The position numbers and the translations under genes are program-made. A DNA stretch of 64,000 nt from Thelephora terrestris (Eukaryota; Basidiomycota; Agaricomycetes; Thelephorales; Thelephoraceae), in the NCBI GenBank assembly GCA_015956445.1, contig WIUZ02000001.1, forward strand, positions 1,426,001 to 1,490,000, read 5' to 3'. This document shows positions 11,899-22,400 of the stretch, piece by piece; within the stretch, counting starts at the first letter, position 1; each line of letters opens with the position of its first letter. Below the pieces are notes generated by a model that saw only the letters and a program-made list of their open reading frames with translations, searched no databases and was not told the origin of the DNA.

Positions 11899-12661
11899 GA
11901 GTATTGGGGACCGGCAACCCTCTGCCAAATTTTGGCTCCACGCGGAATTCCCACACACTCAGCTCTGCCCGCATTTTTCGAAACCAGTTTGCTCAGGACT
12001 GTTGCATACCACACTCGATTAAAAAATATGTAGCGTAAGGGAATACCTTAGGCTTTGATTTGGTGACGGTATTTTCTGTGAAAGTTTCTCGAACGGCAGA
12101 ATTTGAGGTTTTTCCAAAATCTCAGCGATCGAACCGGGTGAAGCAGCTCCACAGGACAGGGTCTGCGCCACAGCTCTCCCTTGAACGCAACGGCTATAAC
12201 CCGGATATAAGGGACCATGGGGATAGAAAGCCTGTCCCTTGGGCCTGGCGTGAGATGCACCATATGTTGGTAAGCACAGTGTCAAGTGTAACACCAAACG
12301 AACCAGAATGCGGCAAAACTCGAGGATTGTAACACCCCGACTGCTGAGCAAGGTTACTCCTTTTACAACTACCGGAACAAACATTTTATGCTGGGTATTT
12401 CATACTAAATAAATTCCTGTCACCGATTGGTGCACAATGACGCCATGTATTGTTTCCGCGTATCTAGTCCGACGTGGTCACCTTTGGTGTGCTGGAAAAC
12501 AGGCCATGGTGCTCTTCACTAAAAATGAATTTCACATCAGAACGCGCGCCCAAGGCGGGTTGCCGGTCCCCATGAGTATTGAGAGATCTGTGGTTCGCCG
12601 ATCACAGACGGAAATTTGGTCCTCTTCCTCTCCATATTTGCCTTTCCAGTCTTGCTCTCTC
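11899..12661. other. Divergent intergenic region between ERI1-like and CMS1 genes
   Basis: About 760 nt without a supportable gene. Both flanking genes are transcribed outward, so the promoters of both must lie here. Several short open frames exist on each strand but none has a recognisable motif or a splicing pattern. I saw no tRNA B-box, no transposon terminal repeat and no clear TATA box at a sensible distance. Confidence 0.5.
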
Positions 12662-13877
12662 ATGGGTGGCCAGGGCGGAGACGACCTTGAAGACGATTAC
12701 GTTCCGGATGAGCTTGTTGCTACTTCTGGTGACGAAGAAGAATACTCTCACCATGGGAGCAGTAACGGAGATCTTAGTCTAGACGATGCTCTGAAGCCAA
12801 GTGGATCTACGGCACACGCAGAAACTGAGAGGAGTAACAAACGGAAGCGAAGTGAAGGGGGCAAGCAGAGGAGACTCAAGGCGGGTCATCTCAATCAGAC
12901 CTCTAGATTACCTGAAACTCAATACGAGAGAGCAGAAGCCTAAGCTAAAAGAGACACAAGATGAACAGTATCCGCTCGCCTCTCGACAGTCGCCTTTGGA
13001 ACTCGCCGAGTACCTCGCTGAGTATCAAGCAAAATCATTTTCGAGGTTATCTCGCCTAGAGCTCGAAGACATCCGAATTCCTGGTGGGTGTGAACCTTAA
13101 AGAATCCTCATGGAACCAGCTTGAGTTGACACCCGGCCAGAGAGTGCGATAATTGATACATCCCCATGGGTAACTGAAAGGACCCTCGACTCGTTGCCTG
13201 ATTTCATTGCCAAAGGTAGGACCCCCACAAAAAATCGGAGGGGTGGGATTGAACAAGTCTTGCTTCCAGTCACTCCGAGCCTTCGACTCCGCCTCTCACA
13301 GAAACCCAAGGCCAACGGTGCGCCGACCCTTATCTTTGTTTCCGGTTCTGCTCTGCGGGTGGCCGATGTGGTAGGTTTACCCTAAGACTTTTCGCTCGCG
13401 TGATTACTGATACTGTGGCTAGACCAGGGTTCTCAAGAATAGGAAACTTCGAGGAGAAAAGGGCGGCGATGTCGGAAAATTCTTTGCTCGACACATCAAA
13501 CTAGAGGTTCGTACTTCGAGCTTCAGATCTTGATCCACGGGCACACACGCTAAGGAGGAACCGACAGGACCACATCACTTACCTAAGGAGAACCAAGATT
13601 GGGGCCGCGGTTGGCACTCCAGGAAGACTAGGAAAGTTGCTGGAACTAGGCGAGTCCACTGCGCATCCTTTGTGGCCATGATTGAACGATCAAATCAGAC
13701 TCGATAGTGGTGTCTGCTCTGACACACATCGTGATCGACCTCTCGTACCGAGACGCAAAGAGGCGTTCCGTACTGGACATCCCAGAGACGAGAGACGAGG
13801 TGTTTGGCAAAATCCTTTCCCACAAGAGCACATTACAAGGCATAAAAGCAGGAAAGGTGCAGATCGTGCTGTTTTGA
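12662..13877 (+). CDS. CMS1: CMS1/CMSS1-like small-subunit ribosome biogenesis protein
   Basis: CMS1 is a nucleolar helicase-like protein associated with 90S pre-ribosomes. The N-terminus is acidic (GGDDLEDDYVPDELVATSGD) and then basic (ERSNKRKRSEGGKQRRLKA). After introns the protein reads SPLELAEYLAEYQAKSFSRL, then PTLIFVSGSALRVADV, and a degenerate helicase-like core with AAVGTPGRLGKLLELGE and THIVIDLSYRDAKRRSVLDI. IVID-SYRDAKRRS-LDIP followed by ETR is diagnostic for CMS1. It ends KVQIVLF, TGA at 13875-13877. At least six introns. Its stop lies only 45 nt from the stop of the convergent mL60 gene. Confidence 0.9.
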
Positions 13878-13922
13878 CATTGCATTATGATTGTGTGTCT
13901 GTCTATGGCACGAGAAATTATT

Positions 13923-14393
13923 CTAAAAGCCCTCTGGGTTGGTCCGTAAAGTAAGCTGGAACCTGCGTGAGGCAGAGTCATGGTGTGGGAGGGAGTGGAC
14001 TTACTCTCGTCCATTTCGGTACCTTGTGAACGCCCTTTCGATACCCCCGTGCGTGTGGGCTGAAGACAGTGTACTTGTCCCTCGGAAGCATTTCGTGTTC
14101 CTTTGGAAGCTCAAGGGCTTTTGCCTGGGTTAAACAGTCAGCTAAGAACGCAGGACAGAAGGACGTTATAAAATACCAGCGCGGTACACTGCATACCGCT
14201 GGCCCGGACAGCTTCGATGACTGCGTCGACCTTTTTCAATCGAGAACGAACGTTGGCCTTTCTAGTGGTGGACAACTTCCACGGAGTCTTCCTGTTGAAC
14301 ACTTGTGCTCAGCGAGCGATTAGAAGTTGCTAGATGTAATTACCAGAGCAAACCGCCATGGGCTACACTGCTAGCACGAAACGCGCCAAACAT
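13923..14393 (-). CDS. MRPL31: Mitochondrial large-subunit ribosomal protein mL60 (MRPL31)
   Basis: Fungal mitoribosomal protein, recovered only by splicing four small exons. Exon 1 gives [17 protein letters not shown]; after an intron (GTAATT to TTCAACAG) the frame reads [20 protein letters not shown] and [12 protein letters not shown]; after a second intron (GTATTT to TTAACCCAG) [20 protein letters not shown], then [20 protein letters not shown]; a last intron (GTAAGT to GTTCCAG) gives [10 protein letters not shown] and TAG at 13923-13925. W-MS/TTRKAN, PRDKYTxF and [16 protein letters not shown] are hallmark segments of MRPL31/mL60. About 100 residues. The start codon is only 17 nt from the upstream ATG of the divergent SF3A1 gene. 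Confidence 0.92.
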
Positions 14394-14410
14394 CGTTTGT
14401 CCAAGTATCG
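14394..14410. promoter_or_regulatory. Minimal divergent interval between mL60 and SF3A1 start codons
   Basis: Only 17 nt separate the ATG of mL60 (minus) from the first in-frame ATG of SF3A1 (plus). If SF3A1 starts instead at the in-frame ATG pair near 14450 the gap is about 55 nt. In either case each transcript's 5' leader must overlap the other gene's coding sequence, or one gene uses a later start. Confidence 0.55.
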
Positions 14411-17056
14411 ATGTCACATACGTCACGCGACTTTGTCTCTCAACCACGCATGATGGCGGTCGACATACACCCAGCTACCGCACCGATGCAGGACGACGCA
14501 AACGGTGATATGCTCGTCGACGACGCCCCTCTCAAAGAAAATGCTTTTAGGTTCGCGGCAGGTGGTGTCATCCTGCCGCCCCCGGATATCAAATGTGCGT
14601 TCTGTGATCTCTCCTCGCATCCGAATCCTTTCTCCGACGCGTGTGCACACAGCTGTTATCGACAGGACAGCTACATTCGTCGCAAAGTCTGCAAACCCTA
14701 CCCACTTTGAGGACAGGATCCGCGAAAACCAGCGTCAGGACCCGAAGTTCTCGTTCCTCCACCCCGCCGACCCTTATCATGCTTATTACAGAGATCGTTT
14801 GGAGAGGGTTGCGAAGGGTGACGTGGACGACGAAGATGTCCAGAAAGAAGGGAAGGAACCTGCAGACCAACCCGCCGAGAAACCAGTGACCGACCTGGGC
14901 AAGGAACCTCCTGCCCCTCATTTCATTCTCGATTGGCCCAATATCTCTGCTGTTGATCTGTAAGTGTGTTGATATGGTGCTTTCGTTCCATACAATTGAC
15001 CGATACTTGACTTCAGTGACATCATGAAGCTCACCGCTCTGTTTACCGCACGCCGCGGACATTCTTTTCTTGCTACTCTGTCCGCGAAGGAGGGGAGGAA
15101 TTACCAGTTTGATTTCCTTCGGCCTAACCACTCTTTATTTGGTTACTTCAACCGCCTCGTGGACCAGTACTCAAAAATTATCAACCCGTCCAAAAACGTC
15201 CTCGAATCTCTTTCTGCGCGGACAGACCCCATGGACCGTTGGAGGACGCTCGATGCCGCCCGTCAGCATGCAAAGTGGGCGAAGGTCAAAGAGGAGCAAG
15301 ATAAAAAGCGGAAAGACGACCAGGAAGCCGAACGCAGTATGTGGTTCTTTGCCCTCGACAAAATGGTACTCATTCAAGTCATAGTTGCATTTGCTGAGAT
15401 TGACTGGCACGACTACGCCATCGTCCAAACGATCGAATTTACGGCAGCAGATGCAAACTCAGAGCTCCCTGCTCCAATGAGTGTTCAGGAGGTTGAAAAC
15501 ATGACATTGGCGCAGAAGCGTATGGCGGCGATGGTCATGGAGACCACAGCTGAGGATGTTGAGGCTCACCGCGCCCGACAAGCTGCCGCAGAGGCGGAAG
15601 CTGCCGCTGCAGTTGGAAGAGTTGGCGGTACAGGCGGAGATGAGGATGCAGCAATGGAGCAAAGCGACGATGAAGAGGACCCAAGACAACAGGAACAAGG
15701 GGTCGTTCAGAGAATCGACACAATTCCAGCGGTTCCAGAGACCGGAAATATCAAGATTCGAACCGATTACGTTCCAAAACGTGCGTATCAAGTTTTCGTT
15801 AATTCACGGAACCAACCGCTCACTCCCACTCAGTTGGTCAGAAGAACCAAAAGCAGACTATGACTGCGTGCTCAATTTGTGGGCAGCAAGTACCTGTCAA
15901 CGAGCTTCAAGAGCATATGCGCATCGAGTTGCTGGACCCTCGCTGGAAATCACAGCGAGACGTATTGGAAGCAAGGAAGGCACAGGCTTCCGAGCTCCAA
16001 CGTGGAGCAAATGTTGTGTCATCGTTGAAAAATCTCGCCCGTACTCGTACCGATATCTTCGGCGCTGAGGCTGACGAAGAGCGGAGGAAGGTTGAAGAGG
16101 AGGAGGAGCGCCTGAAAAGGCGTGAGCGCGAGAAGGTCGTTTGGGACGGCCATACTGCAACAAAAGCAAATACACTGGACAAATATTCCACCAACGTCAA
16201 TTTCGACGAGCAAATCGCCGCTATTCACCGCGCCAAAGGCCTGGGACCGTGAGTTTTTTCGCTGGGAAGGCGTCGCAGATGACTTACATTACAATTCATA
16301 GCCAAGAAGCCGGGGCGATTGGACCTGGAATCGGACCCGCCTCTGCGCCCCCAATGCCGTTGGCCAACTTACCTGCACCGCCGTCATTGCCACAAGTACC
16401 CTCGCAAGCAACCGGGGCATATTCTGCCGCCACGGTATCGTCGGGACCGCAACCTGCCTCCGTCTACCAACCGCAACCTGCCCCGATCGTGTTGCCACCC
16501 TTACACTACCAGGGACCACATGCTGCGCAACCGTTTGGATACCAGCCTCCACCAGTTGGTGTACCAACAAACCTGATCCCACAGACGGGCATGGTCCGCA
16601 CGGCGGACCAGATGGATGGCGAGACACCGGGATCGGATCTTCCGCCAGCTAAACGCCAGAAAGTCGCTAAGCTTCCTAATGGTCAGTATTATCCTGAGGC
16701 CGACTGGGTAAATCTGCACCCCGTGAGTACCCCTTCGCTCAACATGCATACACCCCGGCTGAACCATGGTCCTGCAGCTTCCGATATCTCTCAACGTGCA
16801 GCTGCCAAACGAGCCGTCCAAACCAGAATGGAAATTCGATGGAGGTGTTGTGCTCGTTCCGGATCTACCACTAACGCTGTTGGTTTCAACGCTCCGCGAC
16901 CGGATCCTCCAACACACTGGAAGCAGCATCTCCGCAGGCAAGATTCGAATATCGTATGAGGGGAGGATGCTCACGAATGCGAATACGATCGCGAGCTACA
17001 ACCTGGAAGAAGAAGATACTGTGACGGTCTCTGTCAGGGATACCAAAAAGAAGTGA
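14411..17056 (+). CDS. SF3A1: Splicing factor 3A subunit 1 (SF3A1/PRP21)
   Basis: U2 snRNP component needed for pre-spliceosome assembly. Two SURP domains are visible: DRTATFVAKSANPTHFEDRI, then PKFSFLHPADPYHAYYRDRL; and the second at DIMKLTALFTARRGHSFLAT with FDFLRPNHSLFGYFNRLVDQ. The SF3A3-binding region follows (EIDWHDYAIVQTIEFTAAD, PAPMSVQEVENMTLAQKRMA). Next come a GxQVPVNELQEHMRIELLDP block, a charged helix, a Pro-rich region at 16.3-16.6 kb and a C-terminal ubiquitin-like domain (PLTLLVSTLRDRILQHTG, RISYEGRMLTNANTIASYNL) ending RDTKKK, equivalent to the human RKK end. TGA is at 17054-17056, but this TGA lies inside a GTGAGA splice-donor sequence (see findings). Start is 14411 or an ATG near 14450. 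Confidence 0.94.
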
Positions 17057-17123
17057 GAATCGGCCGCCATCCAACAGGATATGATCAAGTCCCCTACCGA
17101 ATAGATTTTGTCATTTGATACAG

Positions 17124-17709
17124 GGTATCTGAAGAGATTGTGGTGCGAGGTCCGTCGGAGGTCTGGGATTTTTCGAAACTGGCCAATGAAATTGGGGCTG
17201 TACGTGATTTTTCTCTCTCGTTTGCGAGAATGCGTCCCTTTGCTGGCCTCAACTACTACTAGAGGCATAAGCCGCCCATGAGTGACCAGTCGGCACTCAA
17301 GTCTCACCCGTGTCATACCACAGGCGAAGCGGACGACACCATCAAGGCTTGCCAGATGTTGGAAAGTCATCATTTTCCCCCTTTGTTACACAAGTCTCCT
17401 CCCAGTGCGCTACCTTTTGGGAGAACAACCACGATCTCCCATCTGAACCTCGACGGGGCCTATACGTCCACGGACCGCCCACGATATGTAACCATGCGCT
17501 ACGGACTCCTTGTCATGGAGAGACGTGTCAGGTCATCTCTGCTGAACGTTTCTCCGAATACCAGCCCCTTAGCAGATGACCACCCGGAGTCAGACTCGAG
17601 GCCTTCGCCTTACATATCCAGTCAACATGGCCCGAGCAGGGTCAATTATTCTGAGTGGATAAGGTCTCGCTACGAGGAAGCAATGGACCAGAATTACATG
17701 ATGATTTGA
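17124..17709 (+). CDS. Orphan reading frame downstream of SF3A1; possible alternative C-terminal exons or separate small gene
   Basis: Two apparent exons, 17124-17199 and 17263-17709, share one frame across a 63-nt intron with good fungal signals (donor GTACGT, CTCAAC branch-like site, TACTAG acceptor) that removes an in-frame stop. The peptide begins VSEEIVVRGPSEVWDFSKLA and ends AMDQNYMMI. The first exon follows a CAG acceptor whose phase fits the GTGAGA donor overlapping the SF3A1 stop, so a 71-nt intron would add about 174 residues to SF3A1. As a separate gene its first ATG would be 17278 (143 residues). No family recognised; composition is Ser/Pro/Arg rich and unlike SF3A1. Confidence 0.4.
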
Positions 17710-17740
17710 GTCTGGAAACATAGAAAGTGGGTTATTGATC

Positions 17741-18938
17741 CTAGGCGAACCGCCTGAAAAGCAATGCGAGCGTCAACACGAGAAGCACGCAGATGGCGGT
17801 GTCCAACAGTAATGGAGGCCTGGGGTTGCCTACTGGGGATCTAGTTATTACAACAGTCTGTAGGACGATCGGGGTTGTCGTCGGCAGGAGTTCTCCTGGA
17901 GGATGGTCTCGGAGGGATGAGGACGGGGGCGAATCCGCGACTGGCGTTCCCTCGATTGGACCATCTTCCGTTGCCTGTGTCACTTCCACCTGTAGATTCG
18001 TTTCGGGCGGTTGAGGTTCTATTGTTTCGGAGTCGAGACCTCCTGGAAAAGGGTCGGGCAAACACTCAAGGTTTGACTTCTCGCAACGGGGACAAACCCA
18101 GTTCCTAGATCTGGAAAGAGGTCTGGTTCTATTACTCGAGGGTTGAGTGTGGGACGTACAGAGCAGCGAGACGTTTCCTGTCAGATATAGGGGAGTCCAT
18201 TCCACCAACTCCAAGCGCAGCCTTTCCACGAAGGGGGAAGAAACCCTGTAAACCGAGGATTGCTAGCCATAGAAGATAGTTCAGAGTTGGGTAGTGAAGC
18301 TTGAGGCACTAATGGAAGCAAAATACCCGTTCTAACGCCCCAGGCAGGTTGCCACGATTCCTCGTGATCTATTGAAATTGATGCCGAAGGTGAGAGAGTC
18401 CTATTTCAGATGTAAGAGGACGTACAGCTGGTGAAGCTGATGCAGATCTATGGTAAGTGTGAGCGAACAGGCTGCGGTGATCCGAGGCTGGGAGAGCATG
18501 CCTTGGTGTTCAGTTCAAACCTTCCATTAGGAGTAAGCATTAGGATAGATGGAGGGCGGAAGGGGTATTCCGAGGGGAGGAGGATACGAAAATGGTAGAG
18601 TCCGCCCTCAAACTCTGTGCCGGCAGGACCGCGGATGGTACAGTGCCATTCCTTGAAATTTCGAAAAGAGGCTCTAGATAAGAAGAGACGTGGGTATGTT
18701 ACTCACGAATATGTCATCCTGAAATCAAACAGGTGAATGTTTGTCGGGGAGGGTGAGGGAGATAGGGCGAACCTCGAGCGGTGCGGCGGTGTAGTCTGTA
18801 GATTCATCGCTTGCGAGTTCCTTTGCCTCTTGGAGGATTCTCCTCACAGCTGGAGGTACGATTCGTTTAAATCAGTGAGCGAGGTGAAGAGAAAGAAGGC
18901 GAACCCGAGTTGTTCTTGTTGAGGGAGGTGGCTGACAT
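17741..18938 (-). CDS. Tail-anchored ubiquitin-conjugating enzyme E2, UBE2J/UBC6 type
   Basis: Membrane-anchored E2 expected in ER-associated degradation. Exon 1 is short (MSATSLNKNNS), then AVRRILQEAKELASDESTDY. The UBC fold follows: DDIFEWHCTIRGPAGTEFEG, LYHFRILLPSEYPFRPPSIL, PNGRFELNTK. The catalytic Cys is in ICISFTS, reached by splicing what looks like a GC-AG intron (AAG/GCATGC to ACCATAG). Then YHEESWQPAWGVRT, as in UBE2J1 (HPETWQPSWSIRT), and FFPLRGKAALGVGGMDSP. A Cys-rich NWVCPRCEKSNLEC segment, a Pro-rich linker and a C-terminal hydrophobic helix (DTAICVLLVLTLALLF) with RRFA end the protein, TAG/TGA near 17741. Start codons of this gene and mS37 are 59 nt apart. Confidence 0.88.
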
Positions 18939-18997
18939 TGTCTGGGGAGGAGTCCGTTTCGTCGATCAAGACCACGTACCCCGGCCACGCGAGTAGC
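18939..18997. promoter_or_regulatory. Compact bidirectional promoter between UBE2J-type E2 and mS37
   Basis: 59 nt separate the two divergent start codons. The interval holds no recognisable TATA box; initiation is presumably dispersed, and leaders must be very short or overlap the opposite gene. Confidence 0.5.
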
Positions 18998-19349
18998 ATG
19001 CACATTCAAAAACTCAAAGTTCGTCCAAAGAAAAGTGCGTGCAAATGGCTCTTTGACCATTGTCCTGGAAGTTTTCTGACCATGCCGCAGCTGCCGCAGT
19101 CAGTCTTTGTACCCCGGAACTGGCCACCATGCTCGGATGTTGGGCAGCGAAGAACGACCTGACGACCACTGGGGCGTGTGCAGAGACCGCCAAGGCGCTG
19201 TACGACTGCATGAGGACTACGGTATGCGTCGTTCACTAACTCGTATCCTGCTTCTGACCATATCCTTTGGGCTGCAGCCGATGGGAGGTAAACAACACCG
19301 GCCAACGATCAACTACCACCTCGCGAGGCTGAACAAAGTTTTAAAATAA
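18998..19349 (+). CDS. MRP10: Mitochondrial small-subunit ribosomal protein mS37 (MRP10)
   Basis: CHCH-domain mitoribosomal protein. Exon 1 encodes MHIQKLKVRPKK; a short intron (GTGCGT to ATGCCGCAG) leads to AAVSLCTPELATMLGCWAAK and TGACAETAKALYDCMRT. The CX9C pairs are Cys-TPELATMLG-Cys and Cys-AETAKALYD-Cys, which match the twin CX9C motif of MRP10/CHCHD1. A second intron (GTATGC to GGGCTGCAG) gives GGKQHRPTINYHLARLNKVL, the family's C-terminal signature. About 85 residues. Twin CX9C proteins are imported through the Mia40 pathway in mitochondria. Confidence 0.9.
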
Positions 19350-19445
19350 TATTGAGTTAATTAGGGATGACTATGATAGACCGTGGCACTAGTATGCCAT
19401 GCCGCATAATACCAGAATATAAAGTCGCCGCCTGCGGGTTATCGC

Positions 19446-22400
19446 ATGGACCGCCCAACACAGATGTCGTCCCCTCCCCCCTCATCCTCCGAACAGCCTA
19501 ATCCACCTCCCTCTTCCGCTAAGCCTTCGTATGATCCCGTAGGCATATTCTGGGACTATGGTCAGCCCTTCCTCACATTCCTTATCCCTTGAAAGCTCAA
19601 TCCCACACAGAGAATTGCCCCCCGTCCACAAATGCCTCCGGATATTCCCTCGTCGATAATATTCGCATCCTAGCAAGCCAGTTCGGGGCGGTGAACGTCT
19701 TCAAAGCATATCTCCAGCTCCCGGATAAATCCTCTGCAAGGCAAACCTCTCTACGATCCGAACTTCAGTCCTGTGGCTTGTCCCTAACCGGTCAATCTAC
19801 TCAACCCTTATGCTTCCCCTCCTTGCTCACCTCTCACCCAACAGACTGCCCCCATAACAATGGAAAGAACTCGGTGGATCTGATGATGATAGGTAAGTTG
19901 TCCGCCATGTTGAACACCACGCCGCAATGTTAACATCTCTTCCAGTGGACATCATGGCTTTCATCAAGGATAATACTCCTCCAGCAACAATCATCCTCAT
20001 CTCTGGCGATCGTGATTTTGCTTATCTTCTGTCCACACTCCGATGGAGAAAGTATCAAGTCGTGCTCATCAGCAATTCTTTCATGACGCATGAAAGCTTG
20101 ACCGCCCAAGCGTCCGTAGTGTATGATTGGCAATCCGAAATATTGAAAGCGCGGCCAACATCCAAGCCGCCATTGCTTAGGTCCCTTCGCGACAGCTCCT
20201 CCTCTATCGCGTTTTTTACCACCCCTCAAGGGTCGGGTAACTCCCCCGCGTCCTATCCTCGCGCCGTTGGTCTTCCAGAAGAGCACGTTACCTCCGCCGT
20301 TCATCCCCGGGCCCTGTCCCCTCGTCCAGTTAGTATAAACACAATCCGGCCTGCGCATGCAACGCTACCACCGGATGTTCCCATTGTGGAGTCGGATGCC
20401 ACACCTATTCCTACCAAGACAGAGTTTCCGGCAGAGGGACTATCTGTCCCGATAACCCCTACTTCTGACGACTGGATTGTGGCTGATTTGACGAGCGAAT
20501 CTGCAATGGTAATCCTCTCGATCGTTCAGAATGTCATGATTGGCTTAAGCTTTCAATAGGATCAGTCCTCGCCCAAAACAATCGATCCAGTCGATGAAGA
20601 CGGCGCCCAATCACCTCCATTCGTGAGCCATGCGCTAAATTGTACCACAATTCGAAATGCTGAGCATTTTCCAGAGTTCTCCCGAAATGATTCCGTCGGA
20701 GGGTGAAGGCGACATCCCCTCCTCTCCTGGGTACTTGCTTCTCATTGGTGAGGAAAGTTCAGTCGAGTCTAGCATGCAGCACTTCAGGGATATGGACCCG
20801 TCGGTTCCTATCAAGCCCGTTTCCCGATCCTGCGAGTGTAAGATATGCGCGAGGTCGCCTGCGCCCCTCACATCCCAGAGCTTGGCCCAGGAAACCATTA
20901 GTGGCCACCACGCTGAACATGCCCTTCGGTGAGCAGTTTTCTGCCGTATACTTCCTAAGCTCAATGTGTGCTGCTGCCAGTGAAACATTACCATTACAAC
21001 CGACCGAATCACTCCCAGTCGCATCACTACCAACCATATCACGACCGGCTACACCACTGCCAATTACTTCACCGCCGACCACTTCGCTGCTAACTACATC
21101 ACTATCAGCCGAGGCCGTTCCACCACCAGGTCTCCCTCCAGCTCAAGAGACCCCTCCGAGCAATTCTACCTCAACTTTCTCACCGAGAACGCCAGGCCTG
21201 TCCTGGGCTGACATCGCGAGACCGAACGCAAGAGCAGAAACGAAGCATGATTTCAAGGACTTGATTGCTATCTTGGGCGAGCTATCCGCGAATGGCAACA
21301 TAACACCTCGATTTTCTGCCGTCTCCCCGTTGTTGAGGGACAGGAAACCAGAAGCCTTTGGAGCAGTTGGTGTCACTCACTTCAAGGCTTACCTTCAACT
21401 CGCCGAGTCAGCCGGGATCGTTTCCGTCGAACAAAACCAAGACGGGGATGGCTGGATAACTCTGCGTCACCAACGGAATACCAACTCCCATAACTCTCCA
21501 CAACATTTTCCATCGCAGCGCTCAGAGTCGCGATTTCGTGACCTCATAAAGATCCTGAACGATCTGCGGCTTGCGGAAGACTCTGAACCTCGGTTTTCTA
21601 CCGTCGGTCCAAGGCTACTAAGAAAGAACCCCTCTATTTACGAGGCCGCAGGTGTGACAAAATTCAAGGAGTATGTTGAAGCGGCAGTAGATGCGGGAGT
21701 CGTCACCGTCCGCGGGGTGAAGAACGGTGATGGTTGGATCAAGCTATGCCCGGCTTACCGTAACCCCCCCGTGCATTCTTCAACATCCGTCAGTACTGTC
21801 AGCACCCCTCCATCACGCCCAGCTAGCGCCACTTTCCCCTTCACCCCATTGGTCGATTTCTTGAAGGTCAGACAACTGACTAGTGCGCAACCGATTCCAT
21901 TCGCCGACATCCTTGCTCACCTTATTTCGACCCTCGGCTATCCCGACTTGCTTTCCCTGTACAACAGCGTCCCTGGTGTGACAACCTTTAGTCAATATCT
22001 TGATGCAGCTATCGCCTCAGGAGTCGTCTCGCTGGTCAGCGGAACAACAATCTCCAGAGACGCACTGGTTTCTCTCAAGGAAATAAAGGCGACTCTGGGC
22101 GTGGGGCCACAACTACGAGTACCGATCAACCCTTCCAATTCTCAGCATGGCCCATTCGAACCGTTGATCACCAACTTGACCAAGTTGTGGCACGAGGGCA
22201 AACAAGAACCCATGCTTTCCGAGATACACCCTCTCATATTGGCGCAGGACATCATGGCATACGGTCGAGTCGGTGCAACGACCATCAGGGATTATGCGAT
22301 GAAAGCAGCTGCGGCGAACCTCGTCATCTACGACCCCCTGGTGATGCCCGGAGTATCGTTCATGGCTTCCACCGTCAGGTTACGCGAACCTCCCTCACAA

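Noticed and set aside
12019-12384. 121-codon minus-strand frame in the ERI1/CMS1 interval
   Set aside because: No motif; base composition and codon pattern look non-coding.
20990-21120. Degenerate ITxP/ATP tandem tract in the NYN gene as a microsatellite
   Set aside because: Units vary too much in length and sequence; better read as a low-complexity Thr/Pro linker.
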